Below the pieces are notes generated by a model. It was not told the origin of the DNA, ran no database searches, and saw nothing but the letters and a program-made list of their open reading frames with translations. Positions 12,265 to 23,421 of a stretch of DNA of 64,000 bases are shown one piece after another. The position numbers and the translations under genes are program-made. The DNA is from Chelonoidis abingdonii (lineage: Eukaryota > Chordata > Testudines > Testudinidae): contig NC_133769.1 of assembly GCF_003597395.2 (NCBI RefSeq), positions 179,681,200-179,745,199 on the forward strand, written 5' to 3'. The first letter of the stretch is position 1, and each line of letters begins with the position of its first letter.

Positions 12265-13037
12265 CAGTGACATAGCCAGGTTCTAAGTGTAGGGGGAGCA
12301 AACATAAAAAAGGCACCCCCCCTTGGCTCCTCCTCTGGCTACGCCCCCTCTGGCTCCTCTCGTTTCCCCCCCAGATTAACCCCAGGGTCTGGCTCAGGAC
12401 TCCTGCGGGCTTCCCAGGAGTGTGGATACCCCCGCGGTCCCTGGAGAGTCTCTCCTGCCCAGCGCGCCCTGCAGGTGTCCCCCGCTGGGCTGCGCCACCC
12501 GGCCCCACTTGCGGGGTCCTGCTCCAGGCTCCTGCGCTGCGCCAGGGCCCCCCGTCCAGACAACGCGGCCTGCGCCCCTGCCCTGCAGACCCGGTCCCGG
12601 GGATCCCCTTGCTCGGACCCCCCCAGTGCAAGGCACCGGACCCCGCTGCTCAGCTTCCATCCTGCACCACCGCCTGTCCCCGGCCTGCTCCCGGCGCTCA
12701 GTGCGCTTCACGCGGGGCTTGCTAGCCAGGCGGCCTTAAAGGCGCAGGGGCCCTTTCGTCTCTCCCTGCCTCTCCTCACCTGCCGCATCAGCAAGGGGCG
12801 GGGCGCGCTTGGCGCCGAGCCCTGAGCCGCCGCAAGAAGTGGCTGCGGTGATGTTGGGGCCATGCTGAGTGTGGGGGCGTGATGGCTGAGGAGCCGGCCC
12901 CCTCGCTCCTCTGACCGCACCTGCGGCTCCCCACCCTGGCTCCTCTGGGTGTGCTGCCACCAGCGCCAACCCGGCAGGCGCCGCTTTTTGAAAATGTGCT
13001 GAGCCGCTTCCCCTGCACCCCGCTAGCTACGCTCCTG
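12265..13037. mobile_element. GC-rich hAT-like element nested in the foldback hAT tip
   Basis: The ends CAGTGACATAGCCAG and, inverted, CAGGAGCGTAGCTAG share most positions. The 8-bp flanks CTCTCAAG (12257-12264) and CTGTCAAG (13038-13045) differ at one base, which supports insertion with an 8-bp duplication. The interior is CpG-rich with many chance ORFs on both strands (up to 123 codons) but no recognised domain. It could be mistaken for a CpG-island promoter, but its boundaries mark it as a transposon. Confidence 0.7.
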
Positions 13038-13502
13038 CTGTCAAGTGATTAAAAGAATTAATTGCAATTAATCACATGATTAAACAATAATAGAAAACCA
13101 TTTATTTAAATTTTTTTGGATGTTTTCTACATTTTCAAATATATTGATTTCAGTTACTACACAGAATACAAAGCGTACAGTGCTCATTTTATATCTATTT
13201 TTTTACAAATATTTACACTGTAAAAAACAAAAGAAATAATATTTTTTCAATGTAGAATTATGTACAAAAAAGCCCCTGCATTCAAAAACAAAACAATGTA
13301 AAACTTTAGAGCCGACAAGTCCACTAGTCCTACTTCTTGTTCAGCCAGTCGCTCTGACAAACAAGTGTGTTTACATTTGCAGGAGATCATGCTGTCCACT
13401 TCTTGTTAACAGTGTGCTCACATGACACTGTTGTAGCCGACGTCACAGGATATTTATGTGCTAGATGCACTAAAGATTCATATGTCCTTCATGCTTCAAC
13501 CA

Positions 13503-13860
13503 TCATCCAGAGGATGTGTGTCCATACTGATGATGAGTCTGTTCAATAACGATCCAGAGCAGTGTGGCCAATGCATACGCATTTTCATTATCTGAGTCAT
13601 ATGCCACCAGCAGAAGGTTGATTTTCTTTTTTGGGGTTTGGGTTCTGTAGTTCTGCATCAGAATATTGCTATTTAAGACTTCTGAAAGCATGTTCCACAC
13701 CTCGTTCTTCTCGATTTTGGAAAGCACTTCGATTCTTAAAGCTTGGGTCGAGTACTGTAGCTATCTTTAGAAAATCTCACATTGGTACCTTCTTTTGGAT
13801 TTTGTCAAATCTGCAGTGAAAGTGTTCTTAAAAATGAACAACATGCTGGGTCATCATCTG
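13503..13860 (-). pseudogene. hAT transposase remnant, minus strand
   Basis: The - strand reads SKIEKNEVWNMLSEVLNSN and TPKKKINLLLVAYDSDNE, typical of the region just before the hATC domain in ZBED-like hAT transposases. The frame continues into the left inverted arm. Stops and shifts make it non-functional. Confidence 0.6.
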
Positions 13861-13988
13861 AGACTGATATAACATGAAATATATGGCAGAATGCAGGTAA
13901 ACAGAGAAGGAGAGATACAATTCTTCCCCAAGAAGTTCAGTCACAAATTATTTTAAGCATTTTTTTTTTAACTAGTGTTCATTCAGCA

Positions 13989-14213
13989 TTGGAAGCATGT
14001 CCTCTGGAATGGTGGCTGAAGCATGAAGGGGCGTATGAATGTTTAGCATATCTGGCATGTAAATACCTTGCAGTGCCGTCTACAAAAGTGCCATGCGAAT
14101 GCCTGTTCTCACTTTCAGGTGACATTGTAAATAAGAAATGGTCAGCCTTATGTCCTGTAAATGCAAACAAACTTGTTTTTCTTAGCGATTGGCTGAACAA
14201 GAAGTGGGACTGA
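13989..14213 (+). pseudogene. hATC domain copy in the right arm of the foldback hAT
   Basis: The open stretch reads CPLEWWLKHEGAYE, then KYLAVPSTKVPCECLFSLSG, and ends near KLVFLSDWLNKKW. This is the hATC dimerisation domain (usual form PLEWW, then ARKYL, then PSERVFS). The usual ER of 'SERVFS' is CECLFS here. It ends in a stop at the arm end. It is an inverted duplicate of the minus-strand C-terminus in the left arm. Confidence 0.7.
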
Positions 14214-14614
14214 CTGGACTTGTCAGCTCTGAAGTTTTACATTGTTTTGTTTTTGAGTGCAGTTATGTAACAAAAAAGATCTACATTGGTATGTTGCATT
14301 TCCACAACAAAGAGATTGCGCTACAGTACTTGTATGAGGTGAATTGAAAAATATTATTTCTTTTATTATTTTTACAGTGCAAATATTTGTAATATAATAA
14401 TATAAAGTGAGCACTGTACACTTTGTATTCTGTGTTGTAACTGAAATCAGTATATTTGAAATGTAGAAAACAGCCAAAATATGTAATACATTTCAGTTGG
14501 TATTCTGTTGTTTAACAGTGCAATTAAAACTGCGATTAATCACAATTTTTTAAACCGCGATTAATTTTTTTGAGTTCATTTGTATGATTGTACTACGATT
14601 AATCGACAATCCTA

Positions 14615-15797
14615 TCAAAAAGCTTTCAATTTATGCTGTTCTTTAAGGGGAAGAAAATGGTGGAATGTCTGGAGGAGGAGGGATTGTGGATGTTAATTTA
14701 AAAAAACAACTATAATAAATGCCAAAATAGGCAAGGTTTAAAAGTTGGTACCGATTGGGGTGGGGATGGATGGGTAAAGGAGCAGAGATTAGTTTAGGAG
14801 GAAGGCTTTGTCTACACTAGACTGATCTTTTAAAAAGTGTTCAACTGCTGCTACCATCAATGGAGCTTCTTTGGTAGCAGCCACAGTGGGACACTGTAGG
14901 TAAAAAAGACTCACATAGGCTACCCCTCTGAGTTCAGCCTGGTGGGCTGGAAATGGAAAACTACAACTGCAAAGAGTTAAGAGGGCCTGCTTTCAGCCTT
15001 CTCAAGAGGTGGGGGATGGGTAAGTGAAGGGGAAGAAATTCCCAATAGATGACTGTGTGGGAGGGAACAAGGAGGAGACATTTTAAGAATAAGGGCTGGA
15101 GAGGGAAAAGTATAGAACTAGCACTTGTCTACGTGGGGAAATTGACTAGTGTAGCTATAGTGGAATAATACTACTGTAGCTATACTGGTATAATTCTTCA
15201 TGTGGACACCGTTCCAGAAGAAGTGCCTTTATTCCACTTTAATTATGCTGCTTCCACAGAGCAGGAATTTATTTTAAGCGGGGTGGGGAGTTGGAGAGGA
15301 AAAGGGGTGGTGTCATTTGAAGAGTGAGGAAGGGAGGGAAAATGCTACATTTCAATACACTAACTTTATTGGCGTAACAATCTATCTAAATGTTGCAAAA
15401 GTGTGACAATGCCAAAATTTGGATTTCTCTCAGTGATTGATGCAATGTATCCACTGTGGTCAGTGCTCATCTCACTATGTGCAGGATTAAATATTTTGAG
15501 AACTTTTTTGTGGCAGTGGTGGAGGGAAGGTAGTGTGTTGGGAGGAGAGGTGAGTCTTTGTGAGAACCTGTATCTTTCTCAAAATGATCCACAGAATGGA
15601 AGGAGGGGGAACCACTGCAAACCTTCAAAACATTGGCCACAAGAAGGTTTCAAGTTGTATTAGCATTTAATCCCCAAAACGTCAAGCATTTGCTTAGGAT
15701 GAGGCTTTCCAGCACTTCTGGGGTTGATAGGCTGTGCTTATTTGTCATTCTTGTCCATTCCTTCTAATCTAGTTGTGGACAGTTGCACAAGGTAGTG
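14615..15797. other. Intergenic DNA with partial MITE-like motifs
   Basis: No gene is present. The motifs 'ctttgtctacactag' near 14811 and 'acttgtctacgtgg' near 15122 look like single ends of the GTCTACACT MITE families, but neither has a clear partner end. Confidence 0.4.
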
Positions 15798-16017
15798 CAG
15801 TGGTTCTCAAACTTTAATATTGGTGACCCCTTTAACATAGCAAGCCTCTGAGTGCGACTCCCCCTTATTAATTAAAACCACTTTTTAATATATTTAACAC
15901 TGTTATAAATGCTGGAGGCAAAGCGAGGTTGGGATCGAGGTTGACAGTTCGCGACCCCTCATGTAATAACCTTGTGATCCCCTGAGGGGTCCCGACCCCC
16001 CAGTTTGAGAGCCCCTG
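15798..16017. mobile_element. hAT MITE with CAGTGGTTCTCAAACTT ends
   Basis: The left end CAGTGGTTCTCAAACTT and the right end AGTTTGAGAGCCCCTG form a hAT terminal inverted repeat. Flanks AGGTAGTG and ACCTAGTG (16018-16025) match at 6 of 8 bases. The interior 'gcaagcctctgagtgcgac' and 'gaggggtcccgacccc' belong to a widespread reptile MITE. It is 220 bp and non-coding. Confidence 0.8.
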
Positions 16018-18049
16018 ACCTAGTGCTTTCTTCCTCATGCTAAGGTCTAGGGATTCATTACAATGGGTACTTCAGCCTGCTGGGAGCAGACCCAGACCTG
16101 CCAGTTACTGGCTGCTTGGGAATGCCCCCCTCCTGAAATTTTCTTTGCCTCCTTGTTGCAGAGTTTGTCTGAGGGAGACTCCAAATGTGGTGGTATATTA
16201 CTGACTAACTATTTGGTTCAATAACATGTCAATTACTTGCCATGTCCCAGGGCTTCATTTGCCTTTTTGGGTGAATGTCCCCTTAGCTCTGCTTACCTGG
16301 TGAGGTATTTGCAGCAGTTGGTACCCCTGCAGGCTTCAAGGAGCCAGCTAGGCTGAGAAAGCCAGAGGGTAAAGGGACTGGCCAGTCTCCTGCTCGTCCC
16401 CCTCTGCCCCCCCCCCCGATACTTTATCTAGCCTTTCACTGGGGAGCTTGCCCAGCTCTGTGGGTAGATAACAATTTCCCTCTTACAAACTAGCAAGGGA
16501 TTACCTCTGCCTTCCTTGCTTGAGCAGGAGAAGACAGACAGAGCCAGGTAGGATTGGCGGGAGTAGGGGTGAGGGGAGGCACTGTGCTGGGCAAGATGCA
16601 ACCCAGGTCAGATTGACTCACCTTTATCCCTTCTCCTGCCAGGAAGGAGGCAGGCAGTATTGGGAATAAAATGGCTAGAGGGGAGGCAGTGCCCCCTATC
16701 TCTGTGATGGGAGTGAAGCCAGAAAGACAGCATGCCAAGTGGAAGATCATGCTTAAGTCCCCAGTAGCTCGTACCTGCAGCCATGCCTCTTATTGGGGAA
16801 CTCAGCCACCTCTTCCTTCTCTGCTTCCCTATGAATCATGAATGGAGCGTATTGGACAGAGCATGGACACTGGAAGCACCAGAGTGTGTGATAGGAAGCT
16901 GGGCCCAAAGATCTCATCTCCCTCCCCAAGGAATTCTCTACTCATAGTGAGGCCTCCAGGAGAAATCAGACCTATGTGGACCCCACCCAATAAAAAAGAA
17001 GTAGACCCTCTGCAAAGTCCGTTCTTGAACCCCAGAAGAGGCTTCTGTTGGGCTCACAACACAATAAGTCTGGCCTCTTTGAGGGCAGGGTGATTGCTAT
17101 CCAATTGAAATATTTTGGGGGAAAAGACTGAGCCCACTTTCACCCCCTCCACTGAAGCATGATCAGGACAATCATCCAAAGGGGAATATAAAGAAGTATT
17201 TGTTTGTATTCTGACCTTTATGGATGCAGCATGGTGGATAATCCTCAGTGCTTGGCTCCCCTACTCACTTTGTCACAGAAACAAAAAAATAATTCTTAGG
17301 GTAACCTACTGAGAATGCTATGCTCACACACAGATCTATCAGTGATCCAGAATTCATGTGATTCCTACCCCCTAATTCTCTTATCCCTTCTGGATCTCAC
17401 ACTATCACATCTATTGCAGTGGTCCAGTGCCTATTATCTATTGTCTGTTCCCTTAACTGGTAAATGTAGAGAATCAGATTTTTTTGAAGGGGTCCATCTG
17501 TGAGTTAACCAGGCAGCATGATTCATATGTCAGAAGCTAGCAGGGGATAATGGAGAGGGCTCGTTGAAGACGTGATTCAATGCGGGGAATAGGTACCAAA
17601 AAGATCCATCCAGGGGCTGGAACACAGTGATTTATTGAGCTCTTGAAGCGCTCTTCCTTTCACGTATAACATTTCTATTCTGGTCTTAACAGTCAACATG
17701 TCTAACGGGGCTTTAATAAATAAACTAGAAAGAACACATCAGCCTAACCCAAGAATGAAAATCAACTTCTGGGTAGAGCAGTTTCTCGTCTCTGTGTGCA
17801 CAGCCTGTCGAGGGGAAGATGAAACTGTACTTTTCCCCTTCGGATGATAGTTATCACCATCTGTGGTTCGGAAAAGAGATGAGAATTATCCTGGCTGTGG
17901 AAGTTATTGTAAGTGGAGGAAACTTCAGGAGGCAGGGCATGCTCCTGCTGCCCGTGACTGACAGGTCTGGTTCTGCCCCCAGGTTCAGGCAGGCTGGAGA
18001 TTCTATTTCTAAGGAAGGCCCTTTTCAGGTGAGCACAGATACATTCTCC
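16018..18049. other. Intergenic DNA upstream of the BCL9 CpG island
   Basis: No exon or repeat with clear ends was found. Short ORFs of up to 86 codons are not supported by any motif. Confidence 0.4.
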
Positions 18050-18129
18050 TAAATATCTGCCTCCGTCTCCCTTGTGCCTCCAGCGCAGGGGCAGCTTTGG
18101 GCGTGGGAGGCTGAGGACTGTTGACAATT

Positions 18130-19100
18130 TGCTGCCCGAGACAATTGATCGCAGCCCGGGGTTGGGAGCGCCGCCTCCGAGCCACAGCGGCGGGGGGCGC
18201 GCTCGTTCCGGGGGGGGCGTGCTGTTTTGTGCCCCCCCTCGGTCAGTGGGGCTGGGGGGGCGGGTGCCCCGCTTCCCTGGGGCGCTGCCCGCAGAGCTGG
18301 GGCAGCTCCGGGCGCAGCGTGGCCGGGGCCTGCTGGGGCTTTGCGAGGAGCCCCTGGCGGGGGCGGGAGGCTGGGCCGGGCTTTCACCTGGCTCCGCGGC
18401 GCGGGGGGAGTGAGTGGGTAGGCGAGGAAAGGGGACGGCCCCGTCGCCACTGGGAAGGGGCAGCGACAGAGGGAGGCAGTGGGGGAGTGTCCCTTTAAGA
18501 AGCACAATTGGTTGCGTGTCTCTTTAAAGGAGAAAGGTGGGGTGGTGCCACAGAGAGGTGGGGGATGAGCTATGTTAATTGAGGGGGAGGTACCAAGATG
18601 AATGGGGGAATGTAAGGGCGGTGCTTCGTGCAGGCGCGGAAGGGGCTCATGGAGTCAGGCCTGCCTCTTTAAGAAACTGGTTGATACCATTGGGAGGGGG
18701 GAGGGAAGGGTATGTACAGTCTCCTCCTCTGGGACGGTATTATTCCCAGGGCGGGGTTGAGAGGCGGCACCATCGCCTGAGTAAGTAGGGGACAGTACCA
18801 TTGCCGGGGCGGGGCAGAGGGGACGATGGGTGGTACCATGCGTCTACTGGAGTGATGGGCGATACCATGTATGTGGAGGGGGAGCGCTGGCGGACAATGG
18901 AGCCTGTGTGTGTTTGCGGGAGGGGATTGGATCCGCCGCCACCGGGGGGAGACGCTGCGCCGCCCCCTCCCGCCCGGAGCTGAGAACCGCCCCCTCCCGC
19001 CCGGCGCCGCTCGGTAAGTGGCGCCGTGTGTGCGGGAGCGGGGTCCGCGTGCTGCCGGCGGCCGGGGCGGGGGGGGCCTGGCGGGGCTGAGCCGCCCGCC
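18130..19100 (+). promoter_or_regulatory. BCL9: CpG-island promoter region, probably of BCL9
   Basis: CpG and GC content rise sharply between about 18.15 and 19.1 kb, with long G and C runs and many CpGs. A consensus splice donor closes it at 19014, and the next clear gene downstream on + is BCL9. There are three CTTTAAG/CTTTAAA motifs (near 18493, 18522 and 18667). A direct repeat of an 18-bp GC-box-like unit, CCGCCCCCTCCCGCCCGG, occurs at 18960-18977 and 18987-19004 and is of the Sp/KLF type. There is no obvious TATA box. A divergent minus-strand transcript is possible but unsupported. The assignment to BCL9 is inferred from position and strand. Confidence 0.6.
18930..19013 (+). other. BCL9: Probable BCL9 noncoding exon 1 (5' limit unknown)
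   Basis: The GC-rich sequence ends in CGCTCG followed by GTAAGTGG at 19014, a near-perfect donor at the edge of the CpG island. The start shown is arbitrary because no transcription start can be read directly. Human BCL9 also begins with noncoding exons far from the coding part. RNA evidence would be needed to fix the 5' end. Confidence 0.45.
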
Positions 19101-19144
19101 CCAGGGGAAAGTTCAAGTTTGGGGCGTGTGCTAGAGATTCCGCG

Positions 19145-19425
19145 GTGGGTGGGTGGCGGCAGAGTGTGTGGGCGGGGCTCTAGTGCCGGGTGGGGGCGGT
19201 GGGCTCACGGCAGTCTGTGTGGGAGGGCTTGTGGCGGCAGGGGTGGGGTTGAAGGCGGTGTGTGTGGGGGGAGGGCTTGTGGGGCAGGGGTATGTGGGGG
19301 TGATGGGCTCATGAGCTAGTGTATGGGGAGGGTTTGTGGGGCACCGTGTGGGGGAGGGGTGTGTGGGTGTGGTGGGTTTATGAGGCAGTGTGGGGGGAGG
19401 GCTCATGGGGCTTGTGGGATGGGGA
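19145..19425. repeat. G/T-rich minisatellite in BCL9 intron 1
   Basis: Imperfect units built on 'gtgtgtgggggagggcttgtggggcag' recur about every 50-60 bp. The + (nontemplate) strand is almost devoid of C and carries many GGG/GGGG runs. It starts about 130 bp downstream of the putative exon 1 donor. Confidence 0.7.
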
Positions 19426-20069
19426 GGGAAGTGCCCAGTCTGGGGGTCCATACAGAGAGGTGGATGAGTGCACTCTCATAGCACTGTGCAGGCCGGAAGC
19501 AGGTGCTGAATCCGGGGAGGCATAGGGGGTGGGAGTTGCATGGGGCTGGAGCAAGGGAGTCAGGAAGTCCAGGAGAGAACCCCACATATGGAGTTGGGAG
19601 GTTAAAAGGAAGGATTTCTTGTTGGGAGGAAAGTGAAGGGAATGCCATATCTGGGATTCCTGGTGGAGATTGGGAGGTAACATCCCCTCTCAGTAGCTGA
19701 TCCTGATTCTCCACCGATGGGTGACCTGGAGGTGAGGGGACCTCCTCATAATGCTATGGGTAAAAACGTGCCTGTTGATGAGGGAGGAAGAGGGTGCTTA
19801 AAGGGTCAGCATACCGGGATAGGGTAAATTACATGAGGAGACAGGTGGGAAGAGTCAAGTATTGGCGATATAAGTATAGAAGGGAAAGGATAGGGGATGA
19901 ATCCTGGGGGATAATTGGGACTTGAAAGAGATGGTGGGTGATTAAGTGGTTAAGGTCAGAGGGGATCAGAGAGCCTGTTCTTTTTTTCAGGTTAGGAAGC
20001 ATGGGATAGGGAAAGAGTTATGGTTGGGAAATGATGGTTGCAGCTGGTGGGGATAGAGATTTGGACTAA
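19426..20069. other. BCL9 first-intron DNA, no element recognised
   Basis: G-rich to average composition with no exon or repeat boundary seen. Confidence 0.4.
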
Positions 20070-20330
20070 GGGCTTGGCTACACTCAAAACTCCAAAGCGC
20101 TGCTGCCTCCCAGCGCTTTGAAGTGTGAGTGTGGTCCTGGTGCCAATGCTGGGAGAGAGCGCGGTCCTGGCGCTGCATGTACTCCATCTCCTTGTGGGGG
20201 TTAGCCCCAGCGCTGGGGCACTGTTTACGCTGGCGCTTTGCAGCGCTGTAATTTGCGCTCAGGGGTGTGTTTTTTCACACCCTTGAGCGAGAAGGTTGCA
20301 GCGCTGTAAAGTGCCAGTGTAGCCAAGGCC
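20070..20330. mobile_element. Harbinger-like MITE with TAA duplication
   Basis: The ends GGGCTTGGCTACACT and, inverted, GGCCTTGGCTACACT match at 14 of 15 bases. TAA flanks both sides (20067-20069 and 20331-20333). The interior repeats 'agcgctg' and 'gctcaggggtgtg' as in the element at 3030-3313, so the two are one family. It is 261 bp. Confidence 0.8.
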
Positions 20331-23065
20331 TAAGGAGATGATCATGGAATAATTCATACTCCATCAGATGAGGAAGATTGTATTGCAAAGAAAGCGTAGT
20401 GTTTTCAGAATAAATGTGCATAATACAGGTTCCAGGATAATGGATTAAGTTGGGGACACTAACCTACTATTCAAGGACCTTTCTTGTGAAAGAAGAGAGA
20501 AGAACTCTCTTGGCTCTCTCTTGGGAAGAAACTGCCACTCCTTGGTGATGTTAATAAGTGTCCAAACTGGTTTGGGGGGGAGAATGGTCATGCCTGAATG
20601 GGGCTTTTCACCTTAAATTCTCTAATTATTAGCTCTTCAGATATTAGTTTTAGGGAGGGGAGGTAGGTACTACACCTCCCCAAGGTCCACACTAACAATT
20701 TATTTTGGGGTGGGGTTTACAATCTCACTTTCTTATTCTGAAAAAAGGTGGTTCTCTCCCAGGTTGCTGTGTGAAAGACATGAAAGACCCACACAAACAT
20801 CCCAGAAAACTGACTATATGCACAGTACTCTTCAGTGGACAAAGTTAAGAAAAGAAAAAAGAGAAATGAATAACTATCTTATTTTTGTGAACAGTGACCT
20901 GGGGTGCATGTCATCTTAATATAGCATGAAAACAAACATTGAAAGCCAGAAACACTTAAATTAATCAAAAACCACACAGGAAAGTATGGAAATATAGTAT
21001 TAAGATCCCCTAGACAGCCTTAATTCTGACTCCATTCACGTCTAGCCTGCTTCTACTTAATGTTAATATTCATACAATTAGGCCTCCTCTATCCTAGGGA
21101 AAAAACTACCCATAGCTGACAACAGGTGTTGGTAATTTGTGCTTGGGAAATTGTATAAACATAGACAAAAAACAAACTATATTTGCAACTAAACTGTCTT
21201 CAACGCCTATTCACTTGCACCCATTACCTGCAATGTAGATCTGCTTTTGCCTGGAAACTGTGTTGTTGTTGTTGATTTGGTGATATACAACTGTTGTCCA
21301 ATGTATACCTGGCCAACTAGGTCTGATGGCTATGGTTATTTTAAAGGTGACCTCCAGCGATTTTAAACTGAGCTTGAGTGCTCTTTTGCTGCTTTATATG
21401 TATCTCCCTTTCTCCTGTGTATGCCCCCACCAACCAATCAAAACAAACAGAAACAAAATCTGCCTTTTTTTTTTTTTTTAACTTGGAACTATCAAAAATG
21501 TTAGGCTTGTGTTTCCCGGATTTTGCTGAAGAACTTGTGTTATGGGGGGGGGGGGGGGTTGAGTGTCAGCATTATTGTTAACTCTTAACACCTTAAATGA
21601 AGGGGAGGAGAAGTTGAATCTTTAACAAAGATCTCTTTTATAGAAAATGTTTAACTTTAATGATTAACAAGTGTAAACAAAACCAAACAAAAAAAACTAA
21701 AGTTTTTTTTTTAAACAATTCAGTAAAACCCCTCCCTCTCAGTTGCTCATCTTTGGCTAGGGCAGGTCTACATATTTGGTGGGATAGCAGAATCAGTTAG
21801 ATGTAGGGCTTTTTGTGATGCTTCTATATTTTCAAAAGCTCTGCTATAGACACACTTAACCAGCATAAGTCTTTTTGCTAGAATAGTTAGTTTATACCAT
21901 TCCCAAATTAAATTTTCCTGGCAAAATCACTTTTTTGCTGATGTAAACTACCTCTCCCCTGGGCATTTGCCAGTATGACTGTGGTGGCAAATCTTTCCTA
22001 GTGTAGATCTAGCATTTCACTCTCAGCTCTTGTGAGCTCGTAATTTAATTGTTCACCAGTCAACATAATCTTCTAGGCTAGGCTGGACTTGAATTCCTAA
22101 TGTAAAAAGTAAGCAAAAAAGGCTTTATATTAAAAAAAAAAAAAAAAAAAAAAGCCTTTTCCAGGTCTCCTTCATACATGATAAAGAAACAAAGTGTACA
22201 AACTCCATTTTTCCTCCTTTGCAAATCACCTTTAAACCCTGTATGTTCTGCTCAATTCATATTAGGATTAGTCCATAGCCAAAGCAACAGGGTTTGAGAC
22301 TTAATGACCAGCGAATACAGAATTTAAAGTAACAACTGATTATGGGATTCATATTCATAGAAACAAAAATCCTGTATTGGATTAAATTGGCATTTCCAAG
22401 CTACCTGTCTAAAGTCTTACTCTCCAACTTCTGGGCTTTCTCATAGTTGCCTTTATAAATCTTTCTTTAAAGGTTTTCCTCTTAATTTATTGAGACATGT
22501 TTTCAATCCTAAACGTCTTTCAGTGTCTCTCTTTTGGGGGAAGGAGGATAGGGTCCGAAGAGTGTAGGAATTTCTTTAGGGTTTTTGTGGGTGTTTACCA
22601 AAAAAAACCCAAACCCAAAGTGAAGGGTAAAATTTTGGTATCCTCTTCATACGGGACTCTTAGGGTTCTAACTGCAAGTGTGCCACTGTAGTCTTTCAAG
22701 TATACACACTCATTGCAGTGATGGGAGGGGTTCTCTCATTGGTATAGTTAATCTACCTCCCCAAGAAGTTGTAGCCGGGTCAGCAGAAGAATTCTAGTGC
22801 TGTTGACATACCCCAGGTGTTAGCTCATCTGAACTATATTGTTCAAAGGTGTGGATTTTTCAAACCCCTGAGTGATATAGTGGGTTGACTTAACTCTTGA
22901 GTGTAGTCCTGACCATAATCTTGACCTAATATGCAAATTTATGTCCTGCTATGTTAACCGACATGCCTTGGGCCATATCTACACTAGGAGTGATTTACTA
23001 GTAGAGAAATACCAATATACTTTACCAGCAAAACACTCCTAGTGTGGATGCAGCTAATGCTGTCA
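20331..23065. other. BCL9 intron DNA with homopolymers and a small hairpin
   Basis: A G15 run lies at 21544-21558 and an A22 run at 22132-22153. A 14-bp inverted repeat (CTACACTAGGAGTG at 22979-22992, partner CACTCCTAGTGTGG at 23034-23047) forms a short foldback related to the GTCTACACT MITEs. Another MITE-like stretch spans about 21760-22015. No exon was recognised. Confidence 0.5.
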
Positions 23066-23421
23066 AAGCCGGGGTGAACCTGAACCTGAGAAGAAGCCAG
23101 AATTTACCAATGTACATTGCCAAAGAGCCACAGTAATATGTCAGCAGCTCCCCAGCCCCCAGTGCCTCCTGCCTGCTGGCAGCCCCCACCAATCAGCACC
23201 TATTCCCCACTCTCCCTGCCCACTGCAATCAGCTGTTTCACGTGCACAGGAGGCTATAGGGGGAGGAGCGAGGGCATGGCAGGGGTCTAGGGGAAAGGGG
23301 TGGAGTGGGGGCAGAACAGGGGGTTGAGCAATGAGCACCCCCGGCACATTGGAAGTTAGCATCTATAGCTCCAGCCCCGGAATTGGTGCCTATACAAGGA
23401 GCCGCAGGTTGGCCACCCCTG
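23066..23421. mobile_element. hAT MITE ending GGTTGGCCACCCCTG
   Basis: The right end, inverted, reads CAGGGGTGGCCAACCTGCGG, a classic hAT terminus. The left end near 23066 reads CCGGGGTGAACCTGAACC, a decayed partner. The GC-rich interior yields shadow ORFs on the minus strand. It is about 355 bp, and the exact left limit is uncertain. Confidence 0.6.

Larger units (their letters stand above)
12252..14614. mobile_element. Foldback hAT element, about 1.58 kb, split by a nested insertion
   Basis: The left tip TAGGCCTCTCAAG is interrupted at 12265-13037 and resumes as CTGTCAAGTGATTA at 13038. The right tip is AATCGACAATCCTA. Flanks CCAGAAAG (12244-12251) and TCAAAAAG (14615-14622) match at 6 of 8 bases, consistent with a hAT target duplication. 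The left arm (about 13038-13535) and right arm (about 13985-14614) are inverted copies of each other over roughly 500 bp. They include the hATC coding part and flanking AT-rich ends, such as 'tacagtgctcattttat' against 'ataaagtgagcactgta'. All frames are broken. A small relative lies at 59915-60338. Confidence 0.72.

Noticed and set aside
12260..13018. GC-rich segment as a possible CpG-island promoter with ORFs
   Set aside because: It has terminal inverted repeats and a near-perfect 8-bp duplication, so a transposon explains it better. No splice donor or downstream gene fits.
17762..18505. Minus-strand ORF of 247 codons overlapping the CpG island
   Set aside because: Its Pro/Arg/Ala-rich translation is what a GC-rich, CpG-island sequence gives by chance. 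No domain, splice context or second exon was seen.
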